A DNA stretch of 33,180 nucleotides from Dehalococcoidia bacterium (GTDB lineage: Bacteria > Chloroflexota > Dehalococcoidia > Lucifugimonadales > Lucifugimonadaceae): the NCBI GenBank assembly GCA_026421185.1, contig JAPKCH010000018.1, positions 1 to 33,180 of the forward strand. The letters run 5' to 3'. Below, in pieces: positions 8,530 through 15,904 of this stretch; within the stretch, counting starts at the first letter, position 1; each line of letters begins with the position of its first letter. The translations under genes were made by a program, and so were the position numbers. The notes under the pieces are model-generated. The model searched no databases, had not been told where the DNA came from, and worked only from the letters and a program-made list of their open reading frames with translations.

Positions 8530-9757
8530 CGAACTTATTGACTCCGAAGGTCACGGTGTAAACAGCCAGGCCTTCGGAGTTTGTTTTTAACACGAGTTCG
8601 TGTTTGCCAAAATCAGACAGTTCAAGGATTTGATAGAGCCGAGCGTCGCTGACGATTACAACGCTTTCGCCTTCAGCGTTCCATTGGACATCTGCTCCAA
8701 ATTGTTGATAGGAAACTGGTTTACCGTCGATTTCAACTATCACTTCAGTAAACCCTGAAGCCGAACTCATAACGCTGTTAACGGAAGTGGCAAAAAACTC
8801 AAATGCGAACTCTGGAGAGGAACCATTGACGTTACTACCACTTACGACAGCCGTTTCTTCGTTTACCCACTGGCCATTTAAGAAGAACTGGCCATGCCGT
8901 CGTGTGCCATCGTCAGTGTAATCAACGGTTGAGTGTGGAGCTTCGTAGTAGGAATCTTGACCGGCGTAGAGGCCATCAGGCAAGTAATTTTTTGAATACC
9001 CCCCGTACAACTCTCTTGTTATCGTGTGAGCGGTTTCTGAACGTTCAGGTAACGCTATGTTTATAGGCTGGACTGATTCAATGTCATACCCTGCCTTATC
9101 GAGCTCTGCCCGAATAGTTGATTCAAACTCACGATAGCCGCCCTCGCCGAAATGGCGTAAAACAACCTCACCGTCAGCGCTAATTAGGTACTTTGATGGC
9201 CAAAAGTGATTTCCGTATTTATCCCAAGTTTGTTTGTTGTCGTCGAGTGCAAGAGGATATTCGATGTCATATCGCTCGGCTGCAACTTTCACGTTTCCGG
9301 CTACTTTTTCAAAATCAAACTCGGGTGAATGAACGCCGATGATCACCAGCCCCATATCGACGTATGCCTCGTGCCAAGCATTGAGATAAGGAAACGTTCG
9401 AATGCAATTTACACAGGTATATGTCCAAAAATCCAGCAATACGACTTTTCTGGAATCCGCTAAATCTCTTAGATTGATCGGGTCCGAATTAATCCAACCA
9501 TTGAGCCCGACCAATGAAAGATCTTCCAATAGAAATCGTTCAGGCTGACCGACTATCTCGAATTCATTACTCGGCGGGGTAGCGGTAGCTGTCGGTGGGA
9601 GAATCCCTGCTTTGCTGACCGTTTTTTCAGAAACAACAGATATAGAAGTCGGTTTATTTGAGGTGTCGCCGCCACCGCACGCTGCGACAAACGCTAACGA
9701 TGTCACTGCAACGATCGATACGAATCCAAATAAATTCAGCGTAAATCGGTTTGTCAA
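8522..9757 (-). CDS. Lipoprotein with TlpA/DipZ-like thioredoxin domain
   Basis: Predicted membrane-anchored, extracytoplasmic thiol-disulfide protein of 411 residues. A signal peptide ends in the lipobox FVAAC with Cys27. A Ser/Thr/Pro-rich linker follows to about residue 65, then a redoxin fold with the active-site motif CVNC (115-118) inside LLDFWTYTCVNCIRTFPYL. The stretch DDNKQTWDKYGNHFWPSKYL is typical of DipZ-type redoxins. The C-terminal third (about 265-411) looks like the beta-rich domain found after the redoxin in DipZ proteins, here without the CcdA-like membrane domain. It is encoded opposite to its neighbours, between the importer and its probable binding protein, so it belongs to neither operon. 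It may reduce or repair disulfides in exported proteins such as the Cys-rich lipoproteins encoded nearby; that link is inference. Confidence 0.85.
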   Translation of the reverse strand: MTNRFTLNLFGFVSIVAVTSLAFVAACGGGDTSNKPTSISVVSEKTVSKAGILPPTATATPPSNEFEIVGQPERFLLEDLSLVGLNGWINSDPINLRDLADSRKVVLLDFWTYTCVNCIRTFPYLNAWHEAYVDMGLVIIGVHSPEFDFEKVAGNVKVAAERYDIEYPLALDDNKQTWDKYGNHFWPSKYLISADGEVVLRHFGEGGYREFESTIRAELDKAGYDIESVQPINIALPERSETAHTITRELYGGYSKNYLPDGLYAGQDSYYEAPHSTVDYTDDGTRRHGQFFLNGQWVNEETAVVSGSNVNGSSPEFAFEFFATSVNSVMSSASGFTEVIVEIDGKPVSYQQFGADVQWNAEGESVVIVSDARLYQILELSDFGKHELVLKTNSEGLAVYTVTFGVNKFGP

Positions 9758-10067
9758 ACGAATTCCCTGTCAGAGTAAACCGCTGAGGAATATAAGACTC
9801 AGCGTAGAACAGAATACTATGCGCTCAATGATTTTCTAGCACGCATTAATTGCTACTACAGAAGCTAGTAATCTACTGAATAAACAGTTGTATTACCCAA
9901 TTTTAAGTCATTTCTACAAACAAAAACGACCTAAAAACGAACACCGATTGACCAATTGTCAATGTTGACTAGGAAGTTGTAATCAGATATAAATTTCGCT
10001 AATAGATTAATGCTGTTGTTTTACGGTACATCTAGTTTCGCGTCTGACATTTATTCGGAGGTCAGGA
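9758..10067. other. Divergent intergenic region with promoter elements
   Basis: A 310-base A+T-rich gap between the divergently read redoxin lipoprotein and solute-binding protein genes. It holds no credible gene. The promoter and inverted repeat at 9948-9993 are listed separately. A strong Shine-Dalgarno (CGGAGGT) lies eight bases before the ATG at 10068. Confidence 0.6.
9948..9993 (+). promoter_or_regulatory. Strong promoter with abutting inverted repeat
   Basis: TTGACT (9965-9970) and TATAAA (9988-9993) are separated by exactly 17 bases, close to the sigma70 consensus, with the gene start 74 bases downstream. Two bases before the -35 box lies the inverted repeat TTGAC-CAATT-GTCAA (9948-9962). 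Its left arm repeats the -35 core 17 bases upstream. It is a plausible operator or activator site for the binding-protein gene. Confidence 0.6.
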
Positions 10068-11960
10068 ATGACATTTACTAAGAGGTGGAGAATTCTCTTC
10101 CTCGCCATGCTGTCAATTGCGCTTATTGCGGCAATTGCTTGTGGCGGAGATGAAGACTCTGCTAGCGATGGTGGAGGCTCAGAGCCTGCACCTGCTAAAG
10201 AAAAAGCAGCTGAAGCTGCTCCTGCTAAGGAAGCTGCTCCTGCTAAGGAAGCTGCTCCTGCTAAAGAAGCTGCTGCAGTTGGAATTGCAGACGTAGCTCG
10301 GGATGACACGTTCATCGGTTACCTTGGTGGTGCTGAAGGTCGTTTTGTTGACCATGAGCTATGGAACCCCTACGCCATTGGTGCAAACCACCAATCTGGT
10401 CCAAACATCATCTTTGAGCCGCTTGCATTCTTTAGTGCATTCGACGATAAGACGATCCCTTGGCTCGCTGAGAGCTGGGACTGGAACGGCGACTTTACTG
10501 AGTTGACTATCAACCTACGATCCGGTGTGAACTGGTCCGATGGTGAAGAGTTCAACGCAGACGACGTTGTTTACACGTTGAACACTCTTAAGGACCTCAA
10601 AGAAGAAGTCCGATGGGGTAACGACATCGACAACGCTATGAACCGAGCGGAAAAAGTCGACAGCCACACCGTAAGGGTAGTGCTTGACCGACCAGACCCA
10701 CGATTCATGTTCCTCCTGACGTACAAGTTCGACATTGGTGTTTACATGGTGCCAGAGCACCACTACAGCAGCCAAGACTGGACTACGTTCAAGGACTACG
10801 ACCCAGCCCAGGGCTTCCCGCTAACTACGGGTCCATGGAAGGTTGTTTCTGGAACACCAGAGCAGAAAATCATCGACCGCCGCGACTCGTGGTGGGGCGA
10901 AGGCGTATCTGACCTCGGTCAGTTCGGCAAGCTGCCTGGACCAGCACGTGTAATTTACCTGCCAACTCCTGACCAAACGGTTCGGTCGCAGGCTCTGATT
11001 TCGGACACCGTTGACTACTCTGCAATGACCACACCTGCGGTTATCGTTGAGACAATGGGCAAGAACTCAGACTTGGTTACACACACCGGTACAGACACTC
11101 CTTTCGGATATGTTGACTGGTGGCCGGTATCGATTGGTTTCAACGACTCCGGTAAGTTCGGTCCTTACGACAACAAAGATGTTCGATGGGCATTCAGCTA
11201 CTTGCTAGACCGGCAGGAACTGGCTGACGTGGCCTACGACGGCGCAGCGGCTTTCAACCCGCTTACGATGCCGCAGTACCCACCGCTCCAGAAGTACTTT
11301 GACTCCGTAGCGGACCTCCTTGCTGTACACGACACCACAGAGCACAACCCAGCCAAGGCTGCAGAGTTGCTCGAAGGTGCTGGATACACAAAGACTGGTG
11401 CTGACGACACTTGGGTTGACGCCCAAGGTAATGGCATCAACTGTGAAATCATCGGCTTCAGCCCGTGGGTGGACCTTGGTCCTGTCACAGCTGAGCAGCT
11501 TCGACGTGAGGGCATCAACGCTTCTTACTCCCAGCCGCCAGATGCTTCTTCACGAATGGCTGAAGGTAACTTCGAATGTCTGATGTTCGGACACGGCGGA
11601 TCGGTCCGTGACCCTTACTTCACAATGAAGCTTTACCAGTCAGCGTCAGTAAACATTCCAGGTGGTCACCAGGTCAACTTCTACCACTGGGAAAACGAAC
11701 GTTTCGACGAACTTACTGACGAAGTCGCTAAGACTCACCCAGATGACATCGACAAGATGCAAGTACTGTGGCATGAAGCCATGGATATCTGGTTGACAGA
11801 ACTTCCGGACGTTCCAGTTCTTGAGTTCTACCACCGCATAATCATGAGTGAAAAGCGATGGACTAACTGGCCTCTCGGCGGTGAAACCTCTGGTTACGTG
11901 AACGAGGCCTCTTGGCACCTCACGTGGTCACTGGTACTACACGGCCTTACAGCTAAGTAG
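10068..11960 (+). CDS. ABC importer solute-binding lipoprotein (family 5, Opp/Dpp A type)
   Basis: Extracytoplasmic binding protein of 630 residues that captures substrate for an Opp/Dpp-type importer. A basic N-terminus and hydrophobic stretch lead to the lipobox AAIAC with Cys25. Residues 26-72 form an acidic, then Ala/Pro/Lys/Glu-rich linker. The family 5 fold follows, recognisable from [39 protein letters not shown] and a long bilobed body. The size is at the upper end, as in the sugar-binding members of the family. The ATG is chosen for its CGGAGGT ribosome binding site. It has its own strong promoter and terminator, so it can be made in excess of the permease/ATPase operon 1.5 kb upstream, with which it probably works. 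Confidence 0.92.
   Translation: MTFTKRWRILFLAMLSIALIAAIACGGDEDSASDGGGSEPAPAKEKAAEAAPAKEAAPAKEAAPAKEAAAVGIADVARDDTFIGYLGGAEGRFVDHELWNPYAIGANHQSGPNIIFEPLAFFSAFDDKTIPWLAESWDWNGDFTELTINLRSGVNWSDGEEFNADDVVYTLNTLKDLKEEVRWGNDIDNAMNRAEKVDSHTVRVVLDRPDPRFMFLLTYKFDIGVYMVPEHHYSSQDWTTFKDYDPAQGFPLTTGPWKVVSGTPEQKIIDRRDSWWGEGVSDLGQFGKLPGPARVIYLPTPDQTVRSQALISDTVDYSAMTTPAVIVETMGKNSDLVTHTGTDTPFGYVDWWPVSIGFNDSGKFGPYDNKDVRWAFSYLLDRQELADVAYDGAAAFNPLTMPQYPPLQKYFDSVADLLAVHDTTEHNPAKAAELLEGAGYTKTGADDTWVDAQGNGINCEIIGFSPWVDLGPVTAEQLRREGINASYSQPPDASSRMAEGNFECLMFGHGGSVRDPYFTMKLYQSASVNIPGGHQVNFYHWENERFDELTDEVAKTHPDDIDKMQVLWHEAMDIWLTELPDVPVLEFYHRIIMSEKRWTNWPLGGETSGYVNEASWHLTWSLVLHGLTAK
10212..10265 (+). repeat. Three tandem 18-base repeats in the linker
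   Basis: The unit GAAGCTGCTCCTGCTAAG occurs at 10212-10229 and 10230-10247, with a third copy differing only in its last base at 10248-10265. Each encodes EAAPAK, and the whole makes the flexible spacer between the lipid anchor and the binding domain. The near identity at DNA level suggests recent slippage, so copy number may vary between strains. Confidence 0.85.
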
Positions 11961-11986
11961 TAAGACTCTAGTAGTTCTTACTACTT
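11955..11986 (+). other. Perfect 11-pair hairpin at the 3' end of the binding-protein gene
   Basis: AAGTAGTAAGA (11955-11965) pairs perfectly with TCTTACTACTT (11976-11986) across a ten-base loop. The gene's stop codon is inside the left arm. There is no T tract, and a classical terminator follows 20 bases later. It may protect the abundant mRNA from 3' exonucleases. Confidence 0.55.
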
Positions 11987-12005
11987 GAGATAACAGACGC
12001 AAACG

Positions 12006-12041
12006 AAGTGCCCCTGCCAATTTGGTAGGGGCACTTTTTTT
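12006..12041 (+). terminator. Intrinsic terminator of the binding-protein gene
   Basis: AGTGCCCCTGCC (12007-12018) pairs with GGTAGGGGCACT (12024-12035) with one G-T wobble and a short loop, followed by a run of seven T. This is a textbook Rho-independent terminator. Confidence 0.9.
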
Positions 12042-12114
12042 AACTAGACATTCGATCTTTCCGATCGTTACTATGTCTGTCATATTGACCCACTTCACTA
12101 CAAAGGCAGTTCAC

Positions 12115-12612
12115 ATGAGTTTTCAGGGGAACGTTGTTTCGTTGAGCTTTGTAAAGTCTGTTTTATTGGTTCTGGCAGTAGTTGTTATGTTCGCTGTGCT
12201 AAGTTGTGGAGATTCTGGCGAGCCAATCGCATCAGAGAACGTTTCTGTAGACGAAAAGGGAGTCAGGTTGGTGACTCGGCCTGAGGCGTCCTACACAATC
12301 GATGATCTAACTGCCGTAGGATTCAAGAAGAATCGACAGTTCGGTTTGGAAACTGTGCCGGGGTCGATTGATATTTGGTACGGCTTCTTTAATCAACGTG
12401 ATATCGAAGTACGGTTCTACAGTTCACACGCCGACGCTATTTCTGTAGGTACTGAGCCGGCTGAGGTGATCATTGCACGCACAGCAGGGCAGAGAGACCC
12501 ATTGATACCGGTTGTGAACTTGTACCCGGCTTATGCTATCGTCGGGAACATGATAATGCTCTGTGAACGTCAAATATCGACATGTGAGGATCTCATCGCC
12601 GTGTTGCCATGA
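12115..12612 (+). CDS. Small lipoprotein of an unnamed five-member local family (member 1)
   Basis: I do not recognise a known family. From the ATG at 12115 the protein has 165 residues: a hydrophobic signal ending in the lipobox AVLSC (Cys31), then a domain of about 130 residues. It shares with the four minus-strand lipoproteins downstream the segments YTIDDL, WYGF, EVRFYSSHADAI and AIVGNMIMLC. It is the most divergent: the acidic EDA/DRR segment in the middle is missing, and the C-terminal Cys pair is C-X6-C, not C-X11-C. An earlier in-frame start at 12022 exists but would lie inside the terminator of the previous gene and give no signal peptide at the N-terminus, so I reject it. It is probably exported and anchored to the membrane; its role is unknown. 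Confidence 0.75.
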   Translation: MSFQGNVVSLSFVKSVLLVLAVVVMFAVLSCGDSGEPIASENVSVDEKGVRLVTRPEASYTIDDLTAVGFKKNRQFGLETVPGSIDIWYGFFNQRDIEVRFYSSHADAISVGTEPAEVIIARTAGQRDPLIPVVNLYPAYAIVGNMIMLCERQISTCEDLIAVLP

Positions 12613-12648
12613 GACGAATCTAACCCTTCGCTAACGGGTTAAATAAAT

Positions 12649-12680
12649 AGACCGACATGAAAAATGTCGGTCTGTTTTGG
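12649..12680. terminator. Bidirectional terminator between convergent lipoprotein genes
   Basis: AGACCGACAT (12649-12658) and ATGTCGGTCT (12664-12673) form a perfect ten-pair stem with the loop GAAAA. GTTTTGG follows on the + strand, and the complement of AAATAAAT follows on the minus strand, so it could stop both transcripts. A weaker stem TAACCC/GGGTTA lies just left of it. Confidence 0.82.
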
Positions 12681-12693
12681 TTTGTCTATCTGT

Positions 12694-13257
12694 CTAAGCA
12701 GGTTCTGCTATCAAGCCCAGCATGTTTTCACAGTTTGTGAATGCGTCTGGTGATTCGTCACCCTCACAGAAGAGAATCATGTTTCCACGAATAACGTATT
12801 CAAGGTATCTTGCTGAATAGGAACAGCTAGAGTGGGGAGTTTGTGCGGCTCGACTGCACTTGCGACGGTCTTTCCTGCCTTCTTCCCAAAGCACATCGCC
12901 AGTTACTACAGCATCTTCACCGGTTACTGAATCTGCGTACAGAGTTCCTTCTGCTACAGCTGCTGCATGTGTTGGGTAAAAACGAACTTCGTAATCGAGC
13001 TGATTGTAGATGGCATTCCATGCTTCTAGAGCACCTGGAAGTTCATCGATGTCGTAGTCCTTTACAACCTTGACACCCAATACTCCACGAAAATCTTCAA
13101 CCGTGTAGATCCGATCGCTCGCAACGACCCGAGGTACTTCTGATTCTCCCCCACTTGCACCTGAATCAGATCCGCAAGCAGTACCGATCAGCGCAACGAA
13201 AATTGCGAACATGAAAACGACAGTATATTTTTTGTTTAATGAACTGGAAGTGGACAT
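12694..13257 (-). CDS. Small lipoprotein of the local family (member 2)
   Basis: A 187-residue exported lipoprotein with signal peptide and lipobox IGTAC (Cys28), followed by an acidic Gly/Ser linker. The domain shows the family landmarks YTVEDF, DYDIDELPGALEAW, YEVRFYPTHAAAVAEGT, the acidic EDAVVTGD segment, RKDRRKC, YVIRGNMILFCEG and a final Cys (C-X11-C). Between DRR and the Tyr-rich strand it has an extra Cys pair, C-X10-C, shared only with member 3. It begins three bases after the stop of member 3, as the last gene of the minus-strand cluster. Function unknown. The conserved Cys residues suggest extracytoplasmic disulfides. Confidence 0.8.
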   Translation of the reverse strand: MSTSSSLNKKYTVVFMFAIFVALIGTACGSDSGASGGESEVPRVVASDRIYTVEDFRGVLGVKVVKDYDIDELPGALEAWNAIYNQLDYEVRFYPTHAAAVAEGTLYADSVTGEDAVVTGDVLWEEGRKDRRKCSRAAQTPHSSCSYSARYLEYVIRGNMILFCEGDESPDAFTNCENMLGLIAEPA

Positions 13258-13260
13258 GAT

Positions 13261-13839
13261 TTACTGCACCACAGCCATCAGATCAGCACATGCCTGGAGT
13301 GAAGTAGGGGTGTCCTTGCCTTGGCACATCAGCACCATGTTTCCAACGACTACGTAATCGAAGTACTTTGGGTTGTCGCATTTGCCTGAGTGATGTCCAC
13401 CGTTACCAGCACACTGACGGCGGTCCGAGATTCCCTCGTCCCATCGCTGTATGTCCTTGAGTAGAGTTGCGTCAGCACCTGTAGCTTCATCGGCGAAATC
13501 AACACCCTCGACCATTGCAGAAGCGTGACTAGCGTAGAAGCGAGCTTCGTATTCGAGTCGTGCGTAAGGATCGGAACCGTAGAAGCCGTAGATGGCTGTT
13601 ATAGCGCCATCGAGTCCTTCTACATCGTAATCATCGTCGTGCTTGAAAAATGGAACACCCGTAATGTCGGCGTCGGTGTAGATGCGTTCCGTAGCGTTGA
13701 TCTTCACTATCGGACCTTCATCAACAGCAGTCACACTATTGTCGCTATCACTTCCACAAGCTACTGCAGATATCGAAAGCGCTGTAATCGCAACAATCAG
13801 TATCAGAAGCCGTGCCTTGCCACTGTTTATCTGATTCAT
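13261..13839 (-). CDS. Small lipoprotein of the local family (member 3)
   Basis: A 192-residue lipoprotein with lipobox AVAC (Cys28). It shows the family pattern YTDADITGV, DYDVEGLDGAI, YGFYG, YEARFYASHASAM, GADATLLKD, SDRRQC, YVVVGNMVLMCQG and a C-X11-C ending. Like member 2 it carries the additional C-X10-C pair, with a Gly/His-rich loop between the Cys residues. The ATG at 13837-13839 follows AGGGAGCTTGAT, a good ribosome binding site. A 159-base gap separates it from member 4, so members 3 and 2 may have their own promoter; I see no clear one. Function unknown. Confidence 0.8.
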   Translation of the reverse strand: MNQINSGKARLLILIVAITALSISAVACGSDSDNSVTAVDEGPIVKINATERIYTDADITGVPFFKHDDDYDVEGLDGAITAIYGFYGSDPYARLEYEARFYASHASAMVEGVDFADEATGADATLLKDIQRWDEGISDRRQCAGNGGHHSGKCDNPKYFDYVVVGNMVLMCQGKDTPTSLQACADLMAVVQ

Positions 13840-13998
13840 ATCAAGCTCCCTGTAATTGTTCCGTACTTACTAATTGTCTGAAAACAAATTAAATTGTGTA
13901 GTGAGTTTGCCAAATATACCTGTTTACAACTCAACAGTCATTCGCCAAATTAGCCATCTATATGAATGACTCTGTCCAACGATATCATTATGGCGTAA

Positions 13999-14562
13999 TT
14001 ATGCGCCCTCACCTCTTATTAAAGCGACGAATGGTGCGCATTGATCGAGGGAATGCTCCGGAGTCCGTCCTTCACACAGAATCGCTATATTTCCGAGTAT
14101 CACGAAATCGCCGTATCGAGGGTTTTGACTTCCTCTCGCTCCGCCTCCAACAATTATTCTGCGATCACGAACGCCTTCACCCCACAACGCATCATCTGCG
14201 TTCAGCGATGCGTCTTCACCTGAAGAGTCTTCGGCGAACCGAGTTCCTTGTTCGACGGCTACCTGATGGCTTGGGTAGATCCTGATTTCGTAATTGAGAG
14301 AACCAAGTCCTGGTGGAGTCCAGAATCCCATGTAGGCCTGTTCCGCACCATCTAGTCCTCCAACATCGTAGGTTTTGCCTACCTTCCAACCCGTCGCTTT
14401 GATGTCATCGATGGTCAAAGTTCGCTCGAAATCGGAGATTTTCACTATATTTGCGGCTGAGGGAGCATCGGGTGATCCTGAGCCACATGCGGCGAATACG
14501 ATCATCACCAGAATGGGAAGCATTGCAAAACCGAGAAATCTAGACTGAGATTGCTTATTCAA
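13999..14562 (-). CDS. Small lipoprotein of the local family (member 4)
   Basis: A lipoprotein of 187 residues if started at the TTG at 14560-14562, which gives a basic N-terminus (MNKQSQSRF), a hydrophobic stretch and the lipobox FAAC with Cys26. That start overlaps the stop of member 5 by eight bases. A longer frame from a TTG at 14601 is also open but gives an atypical signal, so I prefer the shorter one. Landmarks are LTIDDI, YDVGGLDGA, YEIRIYPSHQVAVEQGT, GEDASLNADDALWGEGVRDR, FVILGNIAILCEG and the C-X11-C ending. It lacks the C-X10-C pair of members 2 and 3 and instead has a Gly-rich VGGGARG loop shared with member 5. Function unknown. Confidence 0.75.
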   Translation of the reverse strand: MNKQSQSRFLGFAMLPILVMIVFAACGSGSPDAPSAANIVKISDFERTLTIDDIKATGWKVGKTYDVGGLDGAEQAYMGFWTPPGLGSLNYEIRIYPSHQVAVEQGTRFAEDSSGEDASLNADDALWGEGVRDRRIIVGGGARGSQNPRYGDFVILGNIAILCEGRTPEHSLDQCAPFVALIRGEGA

Positions 14563-15133
14563 TTGGAACCAACGTATTTGCCATAAGAGCACATCGTTCA
14601 AGCGATGTTTCTGGATCAGCTCCCTGACAAAGTAGAATTATGTTCCCGAAAATAGCGTAAGTTCCGAATTTTGGGCCAATGCCACTGCGAGCACCGCCAC
14701 CGACGCCTCCGCCGATGATCGTCCTGCGATTCTTCACCCCTGATTTGTAGGTAGCGTCATCCTCACTCAGAACTGCGTCCGCTCCGGTTCCCTCGATCGC
14801 CATCGCTGTTCCTTGATCGATTGCCGCTTGATGGGAGTCGTAAAACCTAACTTCGTAATCGTAGGGATCACCCTCACCAACCCTCAGGAAGCCATAGCTG
14901 ACGTTATTGGCCCCTGACAAGCCCTCGGTTGAGTAATTACTCAACTCTTTGTACGGAGTGGCAAGAAGATCTTCGATAGTCATTATTTGGCCAGGATCGC
15001 TAATTTGTAGGAAGATAGCTTCTTCGCTTTCGCCAGATCCACAACCGGCCAATAATATTGCTGACATCGATATTGCTAAGACCAGAATAAAATTCAACCA
15101 ATATCTGCGTAGCTCAGAAACCCTGAGTATCAA
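14555..15133 (-). CDS. Small lipoprotein of the local family (member 5)
   Basis: A 192-residue lipoprotein with basic N-terminus, hydrophobic stretch and lipobox LLAGC (Cys31). The TTG start at 15131-15133 is supported by GGAGG nine bases upstream. Landmarks are MTIEDLLATPYK, YSTEGLSGA, YEVRFYDSHQAAIDQGTAMA, GADAVLSEDDA, KNRR, a long Gly-rich loop (IIGGGVGGGARSG), YAIFGNIILLCQG and the C-X11-C ending. It is the first of the four minus-strand genes and overlaps member 4. The reading frame stays open upstream of the start for about 350 bases, through sequence that looks like the remnant of another gene. Function unknown. Confidence 0.78.
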   Translation of the reverse strand: MILRVSELRRYWLNFILVLAISMSAILLAGCGSGESEEAIFLQISDPGQIMTIEDLLATPYKELSNYSTEGLSGANNVSYGFLRVGEGDPYDYEVRFYDSHQAAIDQGTAMAIEGTGADAVLSEDDATYKSGVKNRRTIIGGGVGGGARSGIGPKFGTYAIFGNIILLCQGADPETSLERCALMANTLVPIE

Positions 15134-15668
15134 GACCGTGAACCTCCGTCGAGCATATGGAACGATTGTTGGATCATAGCGGTTTTCCGGGAGAGAGCAA
15201 CATGCAGAATCGTGAAGGATTGAACCGAAGACACCGTTAATCTCTATAAATTCTCCCCGGGATGCGTTTTTTTTTAGTTCATCACGCTGGAAGGCTTGGT
15301 AGTCCCGCCAAAGGCAATCGCTCTTGTGTTCTTTCGCTGCGGCATCTAAATAGATAAACGAGCCGAGGGACTGACCACCCTGTTCCCATACGAGAGCGAT
15401 GCCTTCATCGACGAGCGATCCTTCTATCGAGGGCTCTACCGCCGTGGTAGGTGTATTAATAATTATCGTCGACTCGTATTGAATCGATTAAACCTCCTTC
15501 GATGCGCTTTGCGTTTTCTACGAAGTGTCGTAGGCATTCCTCGGCTAGCTTTGCGCAGTCTAATGGTTGATCGATGACATGTGCACCGTACATCAGTATT
15601 TCTCCCACAGACGTGATTATCGTGTTTGGTTCTTTCACGCCAATAACGTCGACCAGATCGCAATCAGC
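15134..15668 (-). pseudogene. Probable frameshifted remnant of an unidentified gene
   Basis: Two overlapping minus-strand frames look protein-like but have no good start. The first is open from 15668 to a TAA at 15456-15458 and contains the amphipathic LDCAKLAEECLRHFVENAKR. The second is open from 15487 and includes EGIALVWEQGGQSLGSFIYL, then GEFIEINGVFGSI. It has no ATG, GTG or TTG and runs without a stop into lipoprotein member 5. A single frame change in the overlap (15456-15487) would join them. The second frame also has GGAGG (15493-15497) eight bases before an ATT, which is not a normal start. A sequencing indel, a true pseudogene, or an unusual start are all possible. No family recognised. 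Confidence 0.4.
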
Positions 15669-15888
15669 TCAGGTTGAGCGGTTCATTGATAGTCGGTTGT
15701 TTCGGAGGGGCACTTACATATCTTGCTGGAATCATCACTAGCCAAACCAATGCGTCTATGCAGTACCAACTTTTGTTGGAAATTTGGTCGCGACAATTGA
15801 GATCAATCATCTTCATGGAGTTAGTATCTACGAACCTAACCCGTCTGTAGGGTTGGTCTAAAAATATCTTGCTTGTAATGCATCGCAA
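15664..15888 (-). CDS. Doubtful small hypothetical ORF
   Basis: A 74-codon frame from a TTG at 15886-15888, with no clear ribosome binding site and no signal peptide. Its middle (RRVRFVDTNSMKMIDLNC) reads like a beta-strand-rich protein segment, and it ends where the broken gene to its left begins. It could be the upstream part of that same broken gene in a third frame, or non-coding. It overlaps the leader of the epimerase gene at 15905. Confidence 0.25.
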   Translation of the reverse strand: MRCITSKIFLDQPYRRVRFVDTNSMKMIDLNCRDQISNKSWYCIDALVWLVMIPARYVSAPPKQPTINEPLNLS

Positions 15889-15904
15889 TGAGTGGAGTTG
15901 AAAA

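Noticed and set aside
10212-10265. Possible CRISPR-like repeat array
   Set aside because: The 18-base units are directly adjacent with no spacers and encode an in-frame linker; no other spaced repeats or cas genes are visible.
10007-10315. Minus-strand frame with repeated SLAGAA segments
   Set aside because: It is the antisense reading of the EAAPAK repeat in the binding-protein gene, and it overlaps that gene's promoter and start.
12022-12114. Upstream extension of lipoprotein member 1 to an earlier start
   Set aside because: It would begin inside the terminator of the binding-protein gene and bury the signal peptide; the ATG at 12115 gives a normal lipoprotein signal.
14563-14601. Longer N-terminus for lipoprotein member 4
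   Set aside because: The TTG at 14601 lies well inside member 5 and adds residues before an otherwise normal basic signal N-terminus.
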